Source: Begonia masoniana
Taxonomy: Eukaryota > Streptophyta > Magnoliopsida > Cucurbitales > Begoniaceae
Assembly (NCBI GenBank): GCA_022432975.1
Contig: CM039503.1
Coordinates: 47,471,259-47,535,258 of the forward strand
Direction: 5' to 3'
Length of the DNA stretch: 64,000 nucleotides
Positions 12,420 through 25,317 of the stretch are shown piece after piece. The position numbers were made by a program, and so were the translations under genes. The notes under the pieces are model-generated. The model was given only the letters and a program-made list of their open reading frames with translations. It ran no database searches and was not told the origin of the DNA. Position 1 is the first letter of the stretch. Each line of letters starts with the position of its first letter.

Positions 12420-13573
12420 TGTCAGGACCCGACCCAGCTCCCGACCGGATCCCGACAGATAGGATTCCCGAGGTGGAAATTATTCAATGAAAGACCGACG
12501 ACCATTTAAAGCAAACGACTTTCATTTATTCTTTCTTACGTGGCATCCTAAATTAGAATCTATCGAAACACCAAAGAAATCAAATATCCATTAAAATATT
12601 TTTACAATCAAAGTATAGTGTGACAATGGAAATAATTTAAACTACAAGTAACTACGACATATGACTTTTCAAACATATGACTTTTCAAACCCACAAGACT
12701 ATTAACCCATGATCTTTTTCACTTAGGCCTCGTAGTATGCATTACCTGACCTTTGTTTTTCCTGTCTGGTGAACGTTTTCGATATTTGAAAAATAGAAAT
12801 AATCCACAAATGAGCTTTACGCTCAGCAAGTATACCAAACACCTAGAATAATTAATCTAGACTCTATCTCATATTCTAGGACTCAACATCCTCCATCGAG
12901 CTCTACTTTGATTTTGCTTTTAAAGTCATTTAAATTTAACTCTTTTCAAAACCTTTGGTATTTCAAAACAAATATGCTTATTGAATTCGATAATTTTGAA
13001 AACAATATTTCCAATTAACATCCAATGCAATTTCAGTTAAACATTACATTAAAAAAATTCACCACGTCAAATATAAATCCATCGCATAATTTAACATTCA
13101 TTGGTATTTAGTAAACATGCAATCTATTATCAACCCAACATGTACAACTATAATAAATCCATACAGATTCTCAGGCTTTCACCGGCCGGACTGTAGTATC
13201 TCGAGTCTGCTACTCTCGCGAGGTTTAGGGATTTTCAACCCAAGGAAGACGATAATTCGTAAGGCTCCTACCATTTTTTCTATAGTTATACATATTGTGC
13301 ATAATTAGAGGCACAATCAATTTTTCAAATGATAACCACGTCCTTTTTTCCCATATTCATGCTTTAAAATTTAATATAAATCCAATGAAATGTTTAGTTG
13401 AAAATCATTATGTAATTCTCTCCTGAATTTAAATTGGAAGTCAACAAAACACCAAATTTATTTCAAGGCTTCCAATTAGCTCTTTTTTTTTCTCAAAATA
13501 CAGAAAATTTCAACGCCCACTCCTAAAAAATACTTCATTCGCATTCCTTAAAACTACTCCATCATAACACAAT
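12420..13573 (-). repeat. Probable old chromovirus LTR fragment, host of later insertions
   Basis: It begins TGTCAGGACCCGACCCAG. On the reverse strand it carries a segment (about 12810) like the CTTACTGAGC...GCTCAT block found in the other chromovirus LTRs of the window. The next pieces of the same host are 21754-21836, 24215-24593 and 47159-47240, separated by the insertions described below. I could not find its far end or its target duplication, so the class is an inference. Confidence 0.4.
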
Positions 13574-16488
13574 TGTAACACCCGGCACCTATGTATTTAT
13601 TCCCCGGATATGTAAGCAGAATTACTCCGATATTAATTCAATGACTATTTTTAATTTCCAACGTGTTCAATTGAATGAGAGTGGTTGTAGAACCGATTCG
13701 ACGAACTAAATAGAAATTTAGTTAAAAACCAATTGAAGGGTAAAATTGGAAGCCAATTAAGGTTGGTGGGAGGTGACCAATGGATGAGTGACACCTGGCA
13801 ACTTGTTGAAGAAGCCATGTTCTTTTTTCTCCCCTCCTACGTGAAACCCTCACATTTGTCATATGCTTCCTTCTGCTTCCTTTCATTTCTCTCGGTTTTC
13901 TCTCCTTCTGGCGATTTCAATCTTTTCAAAAACTTCCATTCTCCTGTTTTCTCCAGTAGAGGTAAGCATCTGTTTAAGCTAATGAGTTTGGATAAGTAAA
14001 ATGTGAATTTTGTGGAAGTTTAAGGTTACAGCATTTTGAGAGAAACTCACTGTTTTTGGATGAAAACACGTTAGTTTGTTTTCCAAAGGTTTGAAAGGAG
14101 TTGCTGCATACCCTACATATTATTAGTTAGCATTTGCAGCTTTGTTCATTTTCTTTACATGCATGTTCAGGTTCGTGCCTCACCAAGGCAACACATTCAA
14201 CACTTTCAACACCGCAGCAAACAGGTAAGTTCATATCTGTAGGTTGGCCCTTAAGGCCCTACATCAAGGAGATACTAGGAGTTACTTCTGTCAGGTGTTC
14301 GGGTAGAAGGATTAGAGTTGTGTTCTGTGTTCCCTGTAATGTTTCCGTTTTAATTGTTGTTCTCTACTGTTTAAGTTGAAGTACTGTACTCGATCATGCA
14401 TATACGTTTTCTCGAAAGTTCATGCAAAAACTAATTTCTGTACACTGTTTGAAACTAAGCAAGACAAAATCTGACTGAAATGTATTGGTTAAGTGTGGGA
14501 CGGGGACTGGCCTACTGTACAGCTTTGTCTGTTCTGTTCTGTTTCTGTTTTTCTGTAAATCTGTTATGTGCCTTTCGTGCACTTGTCAGTTCCCCTATAA
14601 GCCCCTCTTATACCCCTCTGCCACTGAAACGTAATGTAATGTTCTGTCACTGTATTCTGAAAACCGCATGCATAGCATTTTGCATCACTGCATCTTTATT
14701 ATGTTCTTACTGAGCTTTAGGCTCATAGATGAACCCTCTGATGTAGGTACTGAACCCGTAGATGAGGAGTTAATGCCTCAGTCTGATGTATAAGTGATCG
14801 GTGGCTCGAGCTTGCGTGGGATTGGTTGCTACAGCCAGACATGTTTATGTTCAGAGGTTTAAGTTTTTTTTTTTAAAGTGAAGTTATGTCTGTAAATTTT
14901 ACTTAAATTCTAGTGTTTGGTTTTAAAAACTCTGTTAGTGAATTCTGAAAATCCATGTTAGGTTCTGTACTGGTTTCTGAGATTTTAAAACAATGTATAG
15001 ATTCTGTGTCAATGTTTAAAACCTCTATATTTGACAGTTGAATTATATTTTAAAGTATTCTGGAATTGTTTGGGATATTTTCTACTTTAGGGCGTGTGTA
15101 TGGATTATTTCTGATTATTAGAGTCATCCATGCAATCTGTTTTCCTTAAATTTCTGTCGTGTTTTCCTGGTATGTCCAAGATCATATTTTAAAGCGTTTT
15201 CTGAAGCTTAAAGCTCTCATATCTTCTGTTTTCATGTTTTTTGTCTCCATGTATTACTGTCAAAAGTTGTCAATTCCTGCCTTTAAAACTACATCGCCCG
15301 CCCAGTTTTTCATATTCACCGCTGCTTTAAAATCTCATCCACCGCTGCTTTAAAATTTCATCCACCGCTGCTTTAAAATCTCATTTACCGTTGCCTTTAA
15401 AATTTACGTCTTCCACCTGACGTCATCCATCTTCCGGCTGACGTCATCACCTCATCCGATTTCATCTGCTACCTGTATCTTCCGGCTGACGTCATCCCCT
15501 CATCCGATTTCATTTGCTGCCTATGTCTTCTGCCTGACGTCATCCATCTTCCGGCTGACGTCATCACCTCATCCGATTTCGTCTGCTGCCTGTATCTTCC
15601 GGCTGACGTCATCCATCGTCCGACTGACGTCATCACCTCACCCAATTTCGTCTGCTGCCTGTATCTTCCGGCTGACGTCATCCATCTTCCGGCTAATGTC
15701 ATCCTCTCATCCGATTTCATTTGCTGCCTATGTCTTCCGCCTGACGTCATCCATCTTCCGGCTGACGTCATCACCTCATCTGATTTCCTCTGCTGCTTGT
15801 ATCTTCCGGCTGACGTCATCCATCTTCCGGCTGACATCATCACCTCATCCGATTTCATCTGCTGCCTGTATCTTCCGGTTGACGTCATCCATCTTCCGGC
15901 TGACGTCATCCCCTCATCCGATTTCATTTGCTACCTATGTCTTCCACCTGACGTCATCCATCTTCTGGCTGACGTCATCACCTCATCCGATTTCATCTGC
16001 TGCCTGTATCTTCCGACTGACGTCATCTCTGCTTCTGCCTTCAAAACTACATCATTCAATAGATTTCTTCCGCCAGTCTTCTGCCTATGTCTTCCTCCTT
16101 ATTTCTTGTTTTCTGCTGCCATTCATAACTGTTATTCAGATTCTTTTTACATTCCTTCCTGCACTCTTCAGATTTCTCCTTGCCCGATATTCTAAATGTC
16201 CAAAGTTTAGTTTACATATGTCTCCCTGTTTTCTTTAGTCTGTTATTTCCTGTGGTCCAAAATTGTCCCGAGTATTCTAATATCCATCTGTTGTGTATCC
16301 TTCATTTTGATTTTAACTATTTTTCTTTCCCGATTGATTTCTACTCCAGAGAACTGTCTCTCTGTGTCAATGTTCTAAAAGTAAAAAGTTCAAAAAAAAA
16401 AAAATATATAGTCCGAGTTTTCTGTTATGTCCCGGAGTGATGGCTTGACCCTCGGACCCCGAACGGGTTCGGTGTTTGGGCCGTCACA
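13574..16488 (+). repeat. 5' LTR of the chromovirus
   Basis: It starts TGTAACACCCGGCACC and ends CCGTCACA. It contains four short copies of a unit with CACCGCTGCTTTAAAATC (15310-15400) and a 0.6-kb zone dense in TGACGTCA (15417-16025). It matches the 3' LTR along its whole length with scattered substitutions and small indels. Confidence 0.9.
15417..16025. promoter_or_regulatory. Array of TGACGTCA (bZIP/CRE-type) sites in the 5' LTR
   Basis: I count 16 perfect TGACGTCA octamers in about 610 bp, plus two one-base variants, set in irregular repeats of CTTCCGGCTGACGTCATC. TGACGTCA is the palindromic C-box/CRE bound by plant bZIP factors of the TGA and related groups, which is established knowledge. 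A role in driving element transcription is an inference. Confidence 0.75.
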
Positions 16489-18831
16489 GTAATCGTCTTC
16501 ATCGACGACATCCTGATTTATTCTCGGAACGAGGAAGAGCATAAAGAGCACTTGGCTATTGTGTTGTCAACTCTAAAACAGCATCAATTATATGCCAAGC
16601 TATCAAAGTGTGAATTCTGGTTGAGTAGGATTAACTTCCTAGGCCACGTGGTGTCTGCAGAGGGAGTTTCCGTGGATCCAGCCAAGATTCTGACAGTGAA
16701 AGAATGGCCGAGACCGAGAAATGCCAGTGAGGTACGGAGTTTTATCGGGTTAGCTGGTTATTATAGAAAGTTTATCAAGGGATTTTCTGTAATAGCGAAG
16801 CCTATGACCAGCTTAACGAGGAAAGACATCAAGTTCAAGTGGTCTGAAGCTTGTGAGGTGAGTTTTCAGACATTTAAGCAGTAATTAACTACTGCCCCAC
16901 TGTTAGTATTGCCAGTTGAAGACGGCAAATTCAGCGTATACTGTGATGCGTCCAAGGTTGGCTTGGGATGTGTATTAATGCAAGAAGGGAAAGTTGTAGC
17001 ATACGCATTCAGACAATTGAAGAACCATGAACAAAACTATCCTACACATGACCTCGAGCTAGCGGCAGTCGTATTTGAGCTGAAAGTATGGAGACACCAC
17101 TTGTATGGACAATCGTGTGAGGTGTTTTCTGATCACAAGAGCCTGAAGTACATATTTACCCAGAAAGAGCTAAACATGAGACAAAGGCGGTGGTTAGAAT
17201 TTGTGAAAGATTACGATGTTGAGATTAAATACCATCCTGGTAAAGCTAATGTGGTAGCTGATGCACTGAGCAGGATGTCAGCTACTATGCAACTGACTAT
17301 GTCAGCCGTATCAATGCCTTTGAGGACAAAGATACAGAAGTTCGATATGGAGATAATTTCTGGGCTATCGGTCATACTAGCGGACTTGACACTGCGGCCC
17401 ACCATCCTGGACCGAATTAAGGAAGCCCAGAACACCAATTCAAAGGAGATGGCTGATATTGTGAGCAAGTTACCTATGGCCTCTTCCGATTTCAGTTACT
17501 TAGGAGATGGTATTCTGAAGTTCAAAAATAGATGGTATGTTCCGAAAGACGAAGAGCTACGGAAGCACATCTTGTCGGAAGCCCATTCATCTTCTTTCTC
17601 TGTGCATCTTGGAAGCACAAATATGTATCAGGACTTGAAACTTCACTTCTGGTGGCCGAATATGAAGAATGAACTGGCCAAATATGTGGAGTCGTGCATG
17701 ATATGTCACCAGGTCAAAGCTGAACATCAACGACCAAGTGGAACGCTTCAGCCTCTCCCGATCCCCGAATGGAAATGGGAGAACATAACGATAAATTTTG
17801 TTGTTGGCCTACCAAGAACAGCTGAGGGCCATAATAGCATTTGGGTCATAGTGGACATATTGACGAAGTCGGCCCACTTTCTACCTGTGAAGACGACGTA
17901 CTACATGGATCAGTACGCAGAGCTGTATATTAATGAGATTATTAAGCTGCATGGCATTCCTGTATCGATCGTCTTAGACCGTGATCCCAGATTCACTTCC
18001 AGGTTTTGGAGAAGTTTGCAGAACTCCTTGGGTACAAAGTTGGATTTCAGCACGACATTTCATCCACAGACTGACGGAAAATCTGAGAGAACAATTCAAA
18101 TACTGGAAGATATGTTAAGATTGTGCGTATTGGAATTTCATGCTCCTTGGGGTAGATATTTGCCACTCGTGGAGTTTGCTTACAACAATAGTTACCAGGC
18201 TACAATTGGCATGGCTCCTTATGAAGCTCTGTACGACAGAAAGTGTAGATCCCCATTGTGTTGGGATGAGATCGGAGAAACAAAGCTTATCGGCCCTGAG
18301 ATATTACAGCAGATGTCCGAGGTGATAGCTGCTATCAAACAACGAATAAAGATTGCTCAGAGTCGACAGAAGAGTTATGCAGACCATAGAAGAAGAGACT
18401 TAGAGTTTGCTGAGGGCGATAAGGTATTCTTGAAAGTGTTGCCTTTCAAGGGCGTAATGAGATTCGGTAAGAAAGGAAAACTCAGCCCACGGTTCATTGG
18501 CCCATTTTCCATTTTGAAGCGTGTGGGAAACATGGCTTACAGACTACAGTTGCCAGCGTCAATGGATGGAGTTCACAATGTCTTCCATGTTTCGATGCTG
18601 AGAAAATGTGTACGAGATCCAACTCAAATCGTGAAACAGAAGGACTTTGATATCAGGCCGACGCTGACATATGAAGAAAGGCCCATACAGATACTGGATA
18701 CCTCACTCAAAGTGATGCACAATCGAGTGGTCCCATTGGTGAAAGTTTTATGGCGAAATCATAATGTAGAGGAAGCCATATGGGAAAGACAAGAGGATGT
18801 CAGGGCCCAATATCCGGACCTCTTTGCTTAG
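16489..18831 (+). pseudogene. Chromovirus pol fragment: end of RT, RNase H, integrase, chromodomain-like tail
   Basis: The frame opens at the LTR edge with [12 protein letters not shown], the RT catalytic block. It runs through RT thumb/connection, RNase H ([15 protein letters not shown]; the block ends VVADALSRM) and the integrase zinc finger ([10 protein letters not shown]...CMICHQVK). The integrase core retains the second Asp (VLDRDPRF) and the Glu (DGKSERTIQ). The first catalytic Asp appears replaced by Asn in [10 protein letters not shown]. The tail [17 protein letters not shown]...[13 protein letters not shown] is chromodomain-like. There is one in-frame TAA at 16882-16884. Lack of a start, the internal stop and the changed catalytic residue make it inactive. 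Confidence 0.9.
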
Positions 18832-18871
18832 GCAAATTTTGGGGACAAAATTTCTGTTAAGGTGGGTGGAA

Positions 18872-21748
18872 TGTAACACCCGGCACCTATGTATTTATTC
18901 CCCAGATATGTAAGCAGAATTACTCCGATATTAATTCAATAACTATTTTTAATTTCCAACGTGTTCAATTGAATTAGAGTGGTTGTAGAACCGATTCGAC
19001 GAACTAAATAGAAATTTAGTTAAAAACCAATTGAAGGGTAAAATTGGAAGCCAATTAAGGTTGGTGGGAGGTGGCCAATAGATGAGTGACACCTGACAAC
19101 TTGTTGAAGAAGCCATGTTCTTTTCTCTCCCCTCCTACGTGAAACCCTCACTTTTCTCATATGCTTCCTTCTGCTTCCTTTCATTTCTCTTGGTTTTCTC
19201 TCCTTCTGGCGATTTCAATCTTTCCAAAAACTTTCATTCTCCTGTTTTCTCCAGTAGAGGTAAGCATCTGTTTAAACTATTGAGTTTGGATAAGTAAAAT
19301 GTGAGTTTTATGGAAGTTTAAGGTTACGGCATTTTGAGAGAAACTCACTGTTTTTGGATGAAAACACGTTAGTTTGTTTTCCAAATGTTTGAAAGGAGTT
19401 ACTGCATACCCTACATATTATTAGTTAGCATTTGTAGATTTGCTCATTTTCTTTACATGCATGTTCAGGTTCGTGCCTCACCAAGGCAACACGTTCAACA
19501 CTTTCAACACCGCAGCAAACAGGTAAGTTCATATCTGTAGGTTGGCATTTAAGGCCCTACATCAAGGAGATAGTAGGAGTTACTTCTGTCAGGTGTTCGG
19601 GTAGAAGGATTAGAGTTGTGTTCTATGTTCCCCTGTAATGTTTCCGTTTTAATTGTTGTTCTCTGCTGTTTAAGTTGAAGTACTGTACTCGATCATGCAT
19701 ACACGTTTTCCCGAAATTTCATGCAAAAACTGATTTCTGTACACTGTTTGAAACTAAGCAAGATAAAATCTGACTGAAATGTATTGGTTAAGTGTGGGAC
19801 GGGGACTGGCCTACTGTACAGCTTTGTCTGTTCTGTTCTGTTTCTGTTTTTCTGTAAATCTGTTATGTGCCTTTCGTGCACTTGCTAGTTCCCCTATAAG
19901 CCCCTCTTATACCCCTCTGCCACTAAAACGTAATGTAATATTCTGTCACTGTATTCTGAAAACCGCATGCATAGCATTTTGCATCACTCCATCTTTATTA
20001 TGTTCTTACTGAGCTTTAGGCTCATAGATGAACCCTCTGATGTAGGTACTGAACCTGTAGATGAGGAGTTAATGCCTCAGTCTGATGTATAAGTGATCTG
20101 TGGCTCGAGCTTGCGTGGGATTGGTTGCTGCAGCCAGACATGTTTATGTTCATAGGTTTAAGTTTTTTTTAAAGTGAAGTTATGTCTGTAAATTTTACTT
20201 AAATTCTGGTGTTTGGTTTTAAAAACTCTGTTAATGAATTCTGGAAATCCATGTTAGGTTCTGTACTGTTTCTGAGATTTTGAAACAATGTATAGATTCT
20301 GTGTCAACGTTTAAAACCTCTGTATTTGACAGTTGAATTATATTTTAAAGTATTCTGAAATTGTTTGGGATATTTTCTACTTTAGGGCGTGTGTATGGAT
20401 TATTTCTGATTATTAGAGTCATCCATGCTATCTGTTTTCCTTAAATTTTTGTCGTGTTTTCCTGGTATGTCCAAGATCATATTTTAAAGCGTTTTCTGAA
20501 GCTTAAAGCTCTTATATCTTCTGTTTTCATGTTTTCTGTCTCCATGTATTACTGTCAAAAGTTGTCAATTCATGCCTTTAAAACTACATCGCCCACCCAG
20601 TTTTTCATATTCACCGCTGCTTTAAAATCTCATCCATCGCTGCTTTAAAATTTCATCCACCGCTGCTTTAAAATCTCATCTACCGCTGCCTTTAAAATTT
20701 ACGTCTTCCGCCTGACGTCATCTATCTTCCAGCTGACGTCATCACCTCATCTGATTTCATCTGCTGCCTGTATCTTCCGGCTGACGTCATCCCCTCATCC
20801 GATTTCATTTGCTGCCTATGTCTTCCGCCTGACGTCATCCATCTTCCGGCTGACGTCATCACCTCATCCGATTTCGTCTGCTGCCTGTATCTTCCGGCTG
20901 ACGTCATCTATCTTTTGGCTGACGTCATCACCTCACCCGATTTCATCTGCTGCCTGTATCTTTCGGCTGACGTCATCCATTTTTCGGCTAACGTCATCCT
21001 TTCATCCGATTTCATTTGCTGCCTATGTCTTCTGCCTGACGTCATCCATCTTCCGGCTGACGTCATCACCTCATCCGATTTCGTCTGCTGCCTGTATCTT
21101 CCGGTTGATGTCATCACCTCACCCGATTTCATCTGCTGCCTGTATCTTCCGGCTGACGTCATCCATCTTCCGGCTAACGTCATCCCCTCATCCGATTTCA
21201 TTTGCTGCCTATGTCTTCTGCCTGACGTCATCCATCTTCCGGCTGACGTCATCATCTCATCCGATTTCATCTGCTGCCTGTATCTTTCGACTGACGTCAT
21301 CTCTGCTTCTGCCTTCAAAACTACATCATCCAATAGATTTCTTCCGCCAGTCTTCTGGCTTATTTCTTGTTTTCTGCTGCCATTTATAACTGTTATTCAG
21401 ATTCTTTTTTACATTCCTTCCTGCACTCTTCAGATTTCTCCTTGCCCGATATTCTAAATGTCCAAAGTTTAGTTTACATCTGTCTCCCTGTTTTCTTCAG
21501 TCTGTTATTTCCTTTGGTCCAAAACTGTCCCGAGTATTCTGATATTCATCTGTTGTGTATCCTGCAGTTTGGTTTTAACTGTTTTTCTTTCCCGATTGAT
21601 TTCTACTCCAGAGAACTCTCTCTTTGTGTCAATGTTCTAAAAGTAAAAAGTTCAAAAAAAAAAATATATAGTCTGAGCTTTCTGTTATGTCCCGGAGAGA
21701 TGGCTTGACCCTCGGACCCCGAACGGGTTCGGTGTTTGGGCCGTGACA
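18872..21748 (+). repeat. 3' LTR of the chromovirus
   Basis: It begins TGTAACACCCGGCACC after the purine tract and ends CCGTGACA. It differs from the 5' LTR by scattered point changes and a few indels, including a shortened TGACGTCA zone. The extra change GTCACA to GTGACA at its end alters the terminal bases next to the duplication. Confidence 0.9.
20713..21297. promoter_or_regulatory. Array of TGACGTCA sites in the 3' LTR
   Basis: About 14 perfect TGACGTCA octamers and four one-base variants (for example TAACGTCA and TGATGTCA) sit in the same repeat context as in the 5' LTR. Most sites are still perfect, even though the LTR pair has drifted elsewhere. Confidence 0.75.
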
Positions 21749-21836
21749 AAAATTATCCAAAACTAAACAATCCCTACATCAATAACACCATTTAACGTAC
21801 TTCTATACAAAAACCTCTTTCAAAGACCATCAAATC

Positions 21837-24209
21837 TGTAACACCCGGTTTTACGGGTTTTTGAATTTCCGATGCATAATGGCATTTTCGTAAATATATC
21901 GAATTAAGTCTGTTTTGCGAACGGAAAGTTTTGTTAGAACCCTAGAGACAAATTGAAATTTTTTGGTGAAATAAGAACATTTGGAGAAACCGAATTGATA
22001 GTCAAGTAACGAAACGAAAGGAAAATCAAATGGAAGGGCAATATGGTAATTTGATAAGCCAAATTTCATTAAAACCACAAAACTCCCTCTTCTTTAACAC
22101 TTCACGATTTTCATTTTCCAGGGACCTCTCTCTGGCAATTTCTTCATCGCCTTTCCTCCTTTCTCCACAGTTCTTCAACAATTCTCCCTCCAATCAACTT
22201 TGGTTCTTCACGTTTTCTTCTCCAATCGACGTCATAGGTAAGATTCTATGCTTTTGGATGGTTGGTTCTCGATTTCTAGGGTTTAAATGGTTAGGGTTTC
22301 GTTAGGGTTTTCGTCAAAATAGTTAGGTTATATTAGAGACGGTTGGGTATTACCGTATTAGTGATTATCGGACGTAGTTAGTTGATTTTAATGAAGAATG
22401 TTGTGGATTGGCTTTGGTGAACAAGGCTCACGGATAGTGCTCGGTGTGCTAAGGACCCGAGATAAGTCTTTGTGACTTGCTTAGCCGATTTGGCCTACAG
22501 CATAAGAGAAATTGTCAATTAAGGATATTTGGTGATTTTAGTGTTCAGTGTAGGCTGGATGGGTAGTTTAGGATATTTGTTATACTAGAATGTTTTTCTT
22601 AGGTTTTGTGTACTGTTTTTTCCTTTCCTTACGTTTAATGCATCTTACATGTCCATGCATCATGTTTTTTGAACTACCACGAAAAATGAACTTCCGCATA
22701 CGTTTTCATGAAAAGAAACGACTAATGAAAAGTTATGAATGTATGTAATCCTGGTCACGTACGGGGTGGGGTTCAGACATGGCTGTCCTGAGAGGAGGAG
22801 CATGTTTCCCCCCGGTAGATGGAAATGGCTATCTAACTGCGAGATGTGCCATCTCCATCTGGTGAGAGTCAATCCCCGGTGGCACCCCCTCCTATGTAAC
22901 TAAAGAATGAAAATGAACGCATGATTTTATGAACGGCATATGCATGGCATGCACTCTCATTTATGCAGACTTACTGAGCCCTTAGTTCATAGAATGTCTC
23001 TATGGTGTAGGTGATATTGAAATAGGTGAGAATGACATTCATCCGCTCGATAAACAAACAGGTTGAAGAAGGGTGCTCGTGGGAGTGCGCTGGCGCAGTC
23101 GGTGTGAATTTTGACCCGTGGAAGCAAATGGTTAAGTATTTTGAGGTTTTAGGTTTATTTTGGGTTGAAGAGTGAAAATATAGAAATTGTATAGAAAACT
23201 CATTTTTGGGTGATTGGTATCTGGATAGTGTATGTATCGGTGATATGATGTTTTGGTTAGATTTGTGAACAAAGGCACATAATGTCAATTTTGATAGGTT
23301 ATATAGATGAGTCCACTGTCGAACCAGTGTTTGTCTTTTCACTGTTTTGTTGATATTGATGAACTTGATTTATGAATGTGTATTGTGGTGTTTTAGTATA
23401 GTTAGTGGAAAAGAGAAATGAGGGGGGAGGAGATGTGTGAAGAAGAAGTAAGGAAACAGCACTCTAGAATTAAAGTCCAGAGAGCTTACCGATCGATCGC
23501 CAAGGAGGGCGATCGATCGGCTGACGTTTTACGGGTGTGATGTCCTTCTACCGATTTGTTCATGTTGATGAAATAGGTTTTGGACGAGTTAGGCTTGTAC
23601 TTTGATGTTTGAAAATAGGCAGATGTTAAAGGTGGATGTAGAGCTCCGGTCGATTTAATTAAGTTGTTAAGTTTTCTAGTAAAGGGAAATAATCGATCAA
23701 TTTTAGGTCAGTGTTGACATCGACCGATTTTAGGTCAGTGTTGACATCGACCGATTTTAGTCAATGTTGACATCGTCTGATTTTGGTTAGCGTTGACCAT
23801 CAAATCGGCAGATGCGATCGGAAGAAGCGATCGGAAGAAGTGATAAGAAGAAGCGATCGATAGATGTTAATGGCAGAAGTTGATCTATGTTATAGATGTC
23901 GACTCCCACTATTCAATTTGATGAAACCCGAGAGGAAGTGTTGTCTGCCGAAAGTAGTTCGTCGACCGATCTCATTACTGAGGCCACGTCGACCGATCTC
24001 ATTACAGAGGCTATGTCGACTGATACCCAATCTTACTATTTTAGTACTACAAAGAAAGTTTAGTTTAATATGAGGTTTTCGCACGTAGTATGTCTTCCGC
24101 CGAATGAAGTCATTCATTTTAAAACGTGTATGACTATGGATTAAAATAAAGTTAAAATTTTATGGGATTTTTGGGAATAGTGACAAAGGTAAATTTACAG
24201 GATGTTACA
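21837..24209 (+). mobile_element. Solo LTR of a Ty3/gypsy chromovirus, 2.37 kb
   Basis: It starts TGTAACACCCGG and ends GGATGTTACA. It is flanked by perfect 5-bp duplications AAATC (21832-21836 and 24210-24214). No internal region exists, so it is a solo LTR left by LTR-LTR recombination. It is of the same family as the LTRs at 25055-30996 and 34350-46176, which lie in the opposite direction; they share for example the segment with TGGGAGTGCGCTGGCGCAGT near 23073. It carries CGATCGATCG palindromes around 23491-23520. Confidence 0.9.
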
Positions 24210-25317
24210 AAATCCATGCATCCAAATACTTCAATTTCTCAAACACCTCTACCAAAATACAATACTAAGCTCATTAATCTCAAAAAAAAATCATCAAAAT
24301 ATCTAACTTAACCAGAGCCAAACATCTATCAAACAATCCAAATTGACCATAAAGCTATCTCCACCTAGTTCATTAAAACAAAGCTAAAATTAAATATTCT
24401 ACGTGTAAGATTCACTTACCGAAATTGTTGGTTCCTCCCATTTTACCCAAAAATCTCCCCTGACTCTAACAATTTATATGCCAAAACGATGCTCTTGACG
24501 TGCTGAACACTTTATCCTAAAGGTTGGATTGACGAATCTCAACCTTCCCCCTCCCTTTTTCCTCTTTTCCCTCACGATTTCTTCCTCATTTCTTGTTAGT
24601 GATTTTCTACACTCTAACGCAAGTGCACGTGTCGCTAACGAAGTAATAAAGTAAGTAAAAGTCGATCCCACGAGGATATTTTTAATCAAATTAATCTTGC
24701 TTTAAATTTCTATAAAATAAAGATGAAAATATTGAAATTAAATAAATAGTAAGGAATTATGAATTAAAATTACTCGAAATTAAATAAGACTAAAAATGAA
24801 AATAATTTAAAAAGGTAATTATGAGAAAAGCCTTTGTTAGGGTTGATTTTCTCTTCACATGCAATTACTACTGATGCTACAGCAATGCTACAGCATTAGT
24901 CACAGAACAGCAAGAATTCATAATATTTCTAAAGTTCCGTCGAATTGCCTAGATAAATTCGTTTCTGAATTTTCTTTTCGACTTTGAAAAGATAAAAACT
25001 TAATCCGCAATTTTCGTGTAAATCTATTCTTAACGTCAAATAAATTAATGTTAGTGTAACATCCCTAATACTGTACTCTTTAAAATTCCCGTAAAATTTT
25101 TCATTCGATAAACATTTAGTAAACTTTTATTTTTAAACATTAAATCAAAGCTTCCGGTATACGAAATAGATTGAAATTCCTCTAAATAAAACAATATAAA
25201 CATATATAGAATAAAACATCAGAAAGCAATCGGCCAAAGGGGTAAAATCGCCTGAACCAGTGAAATTACACAGGCGATTGATCGGCACACTCTCTGAATT
25301 TTGAAATCCAGAGAGCT

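Larger units (their letters stand above)
13574..21748 (+). mobile_element. Ty3/gypsy chromovirus (Tekay/Del-like) with internally deleted body
   Basis: Two LTRs (13574-16488 and 18872-21748) of about 2.9 kb flank only 2.4 kb of internal sequence. Gag, protease, the first part of reverse transcriptase and the primer site are absent. The internal part starts directly at the LTR edge, inside the RT catalytic block. A polypurine-type tract (AAGGTGGGTGGAA) precedes the 3' LTR. Flanks are ACAAT on the left and AAAAT on the right, a 4/5 match that may be an aged target duplication. It cannot encode its own movement. The chromodomain-like tail of pol and the GGGGACAAAATTTCTG end are typical of the Tekay lineage. 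Confidence 0.85.

Noticed and set aside
15469..16238. ORFs of 130-180 codons on both strands over the TGACGTCA field
   Set aside because: They are low-complexity translations of the repeated CTTCCGGCTGACGTCATC words within an LTR.
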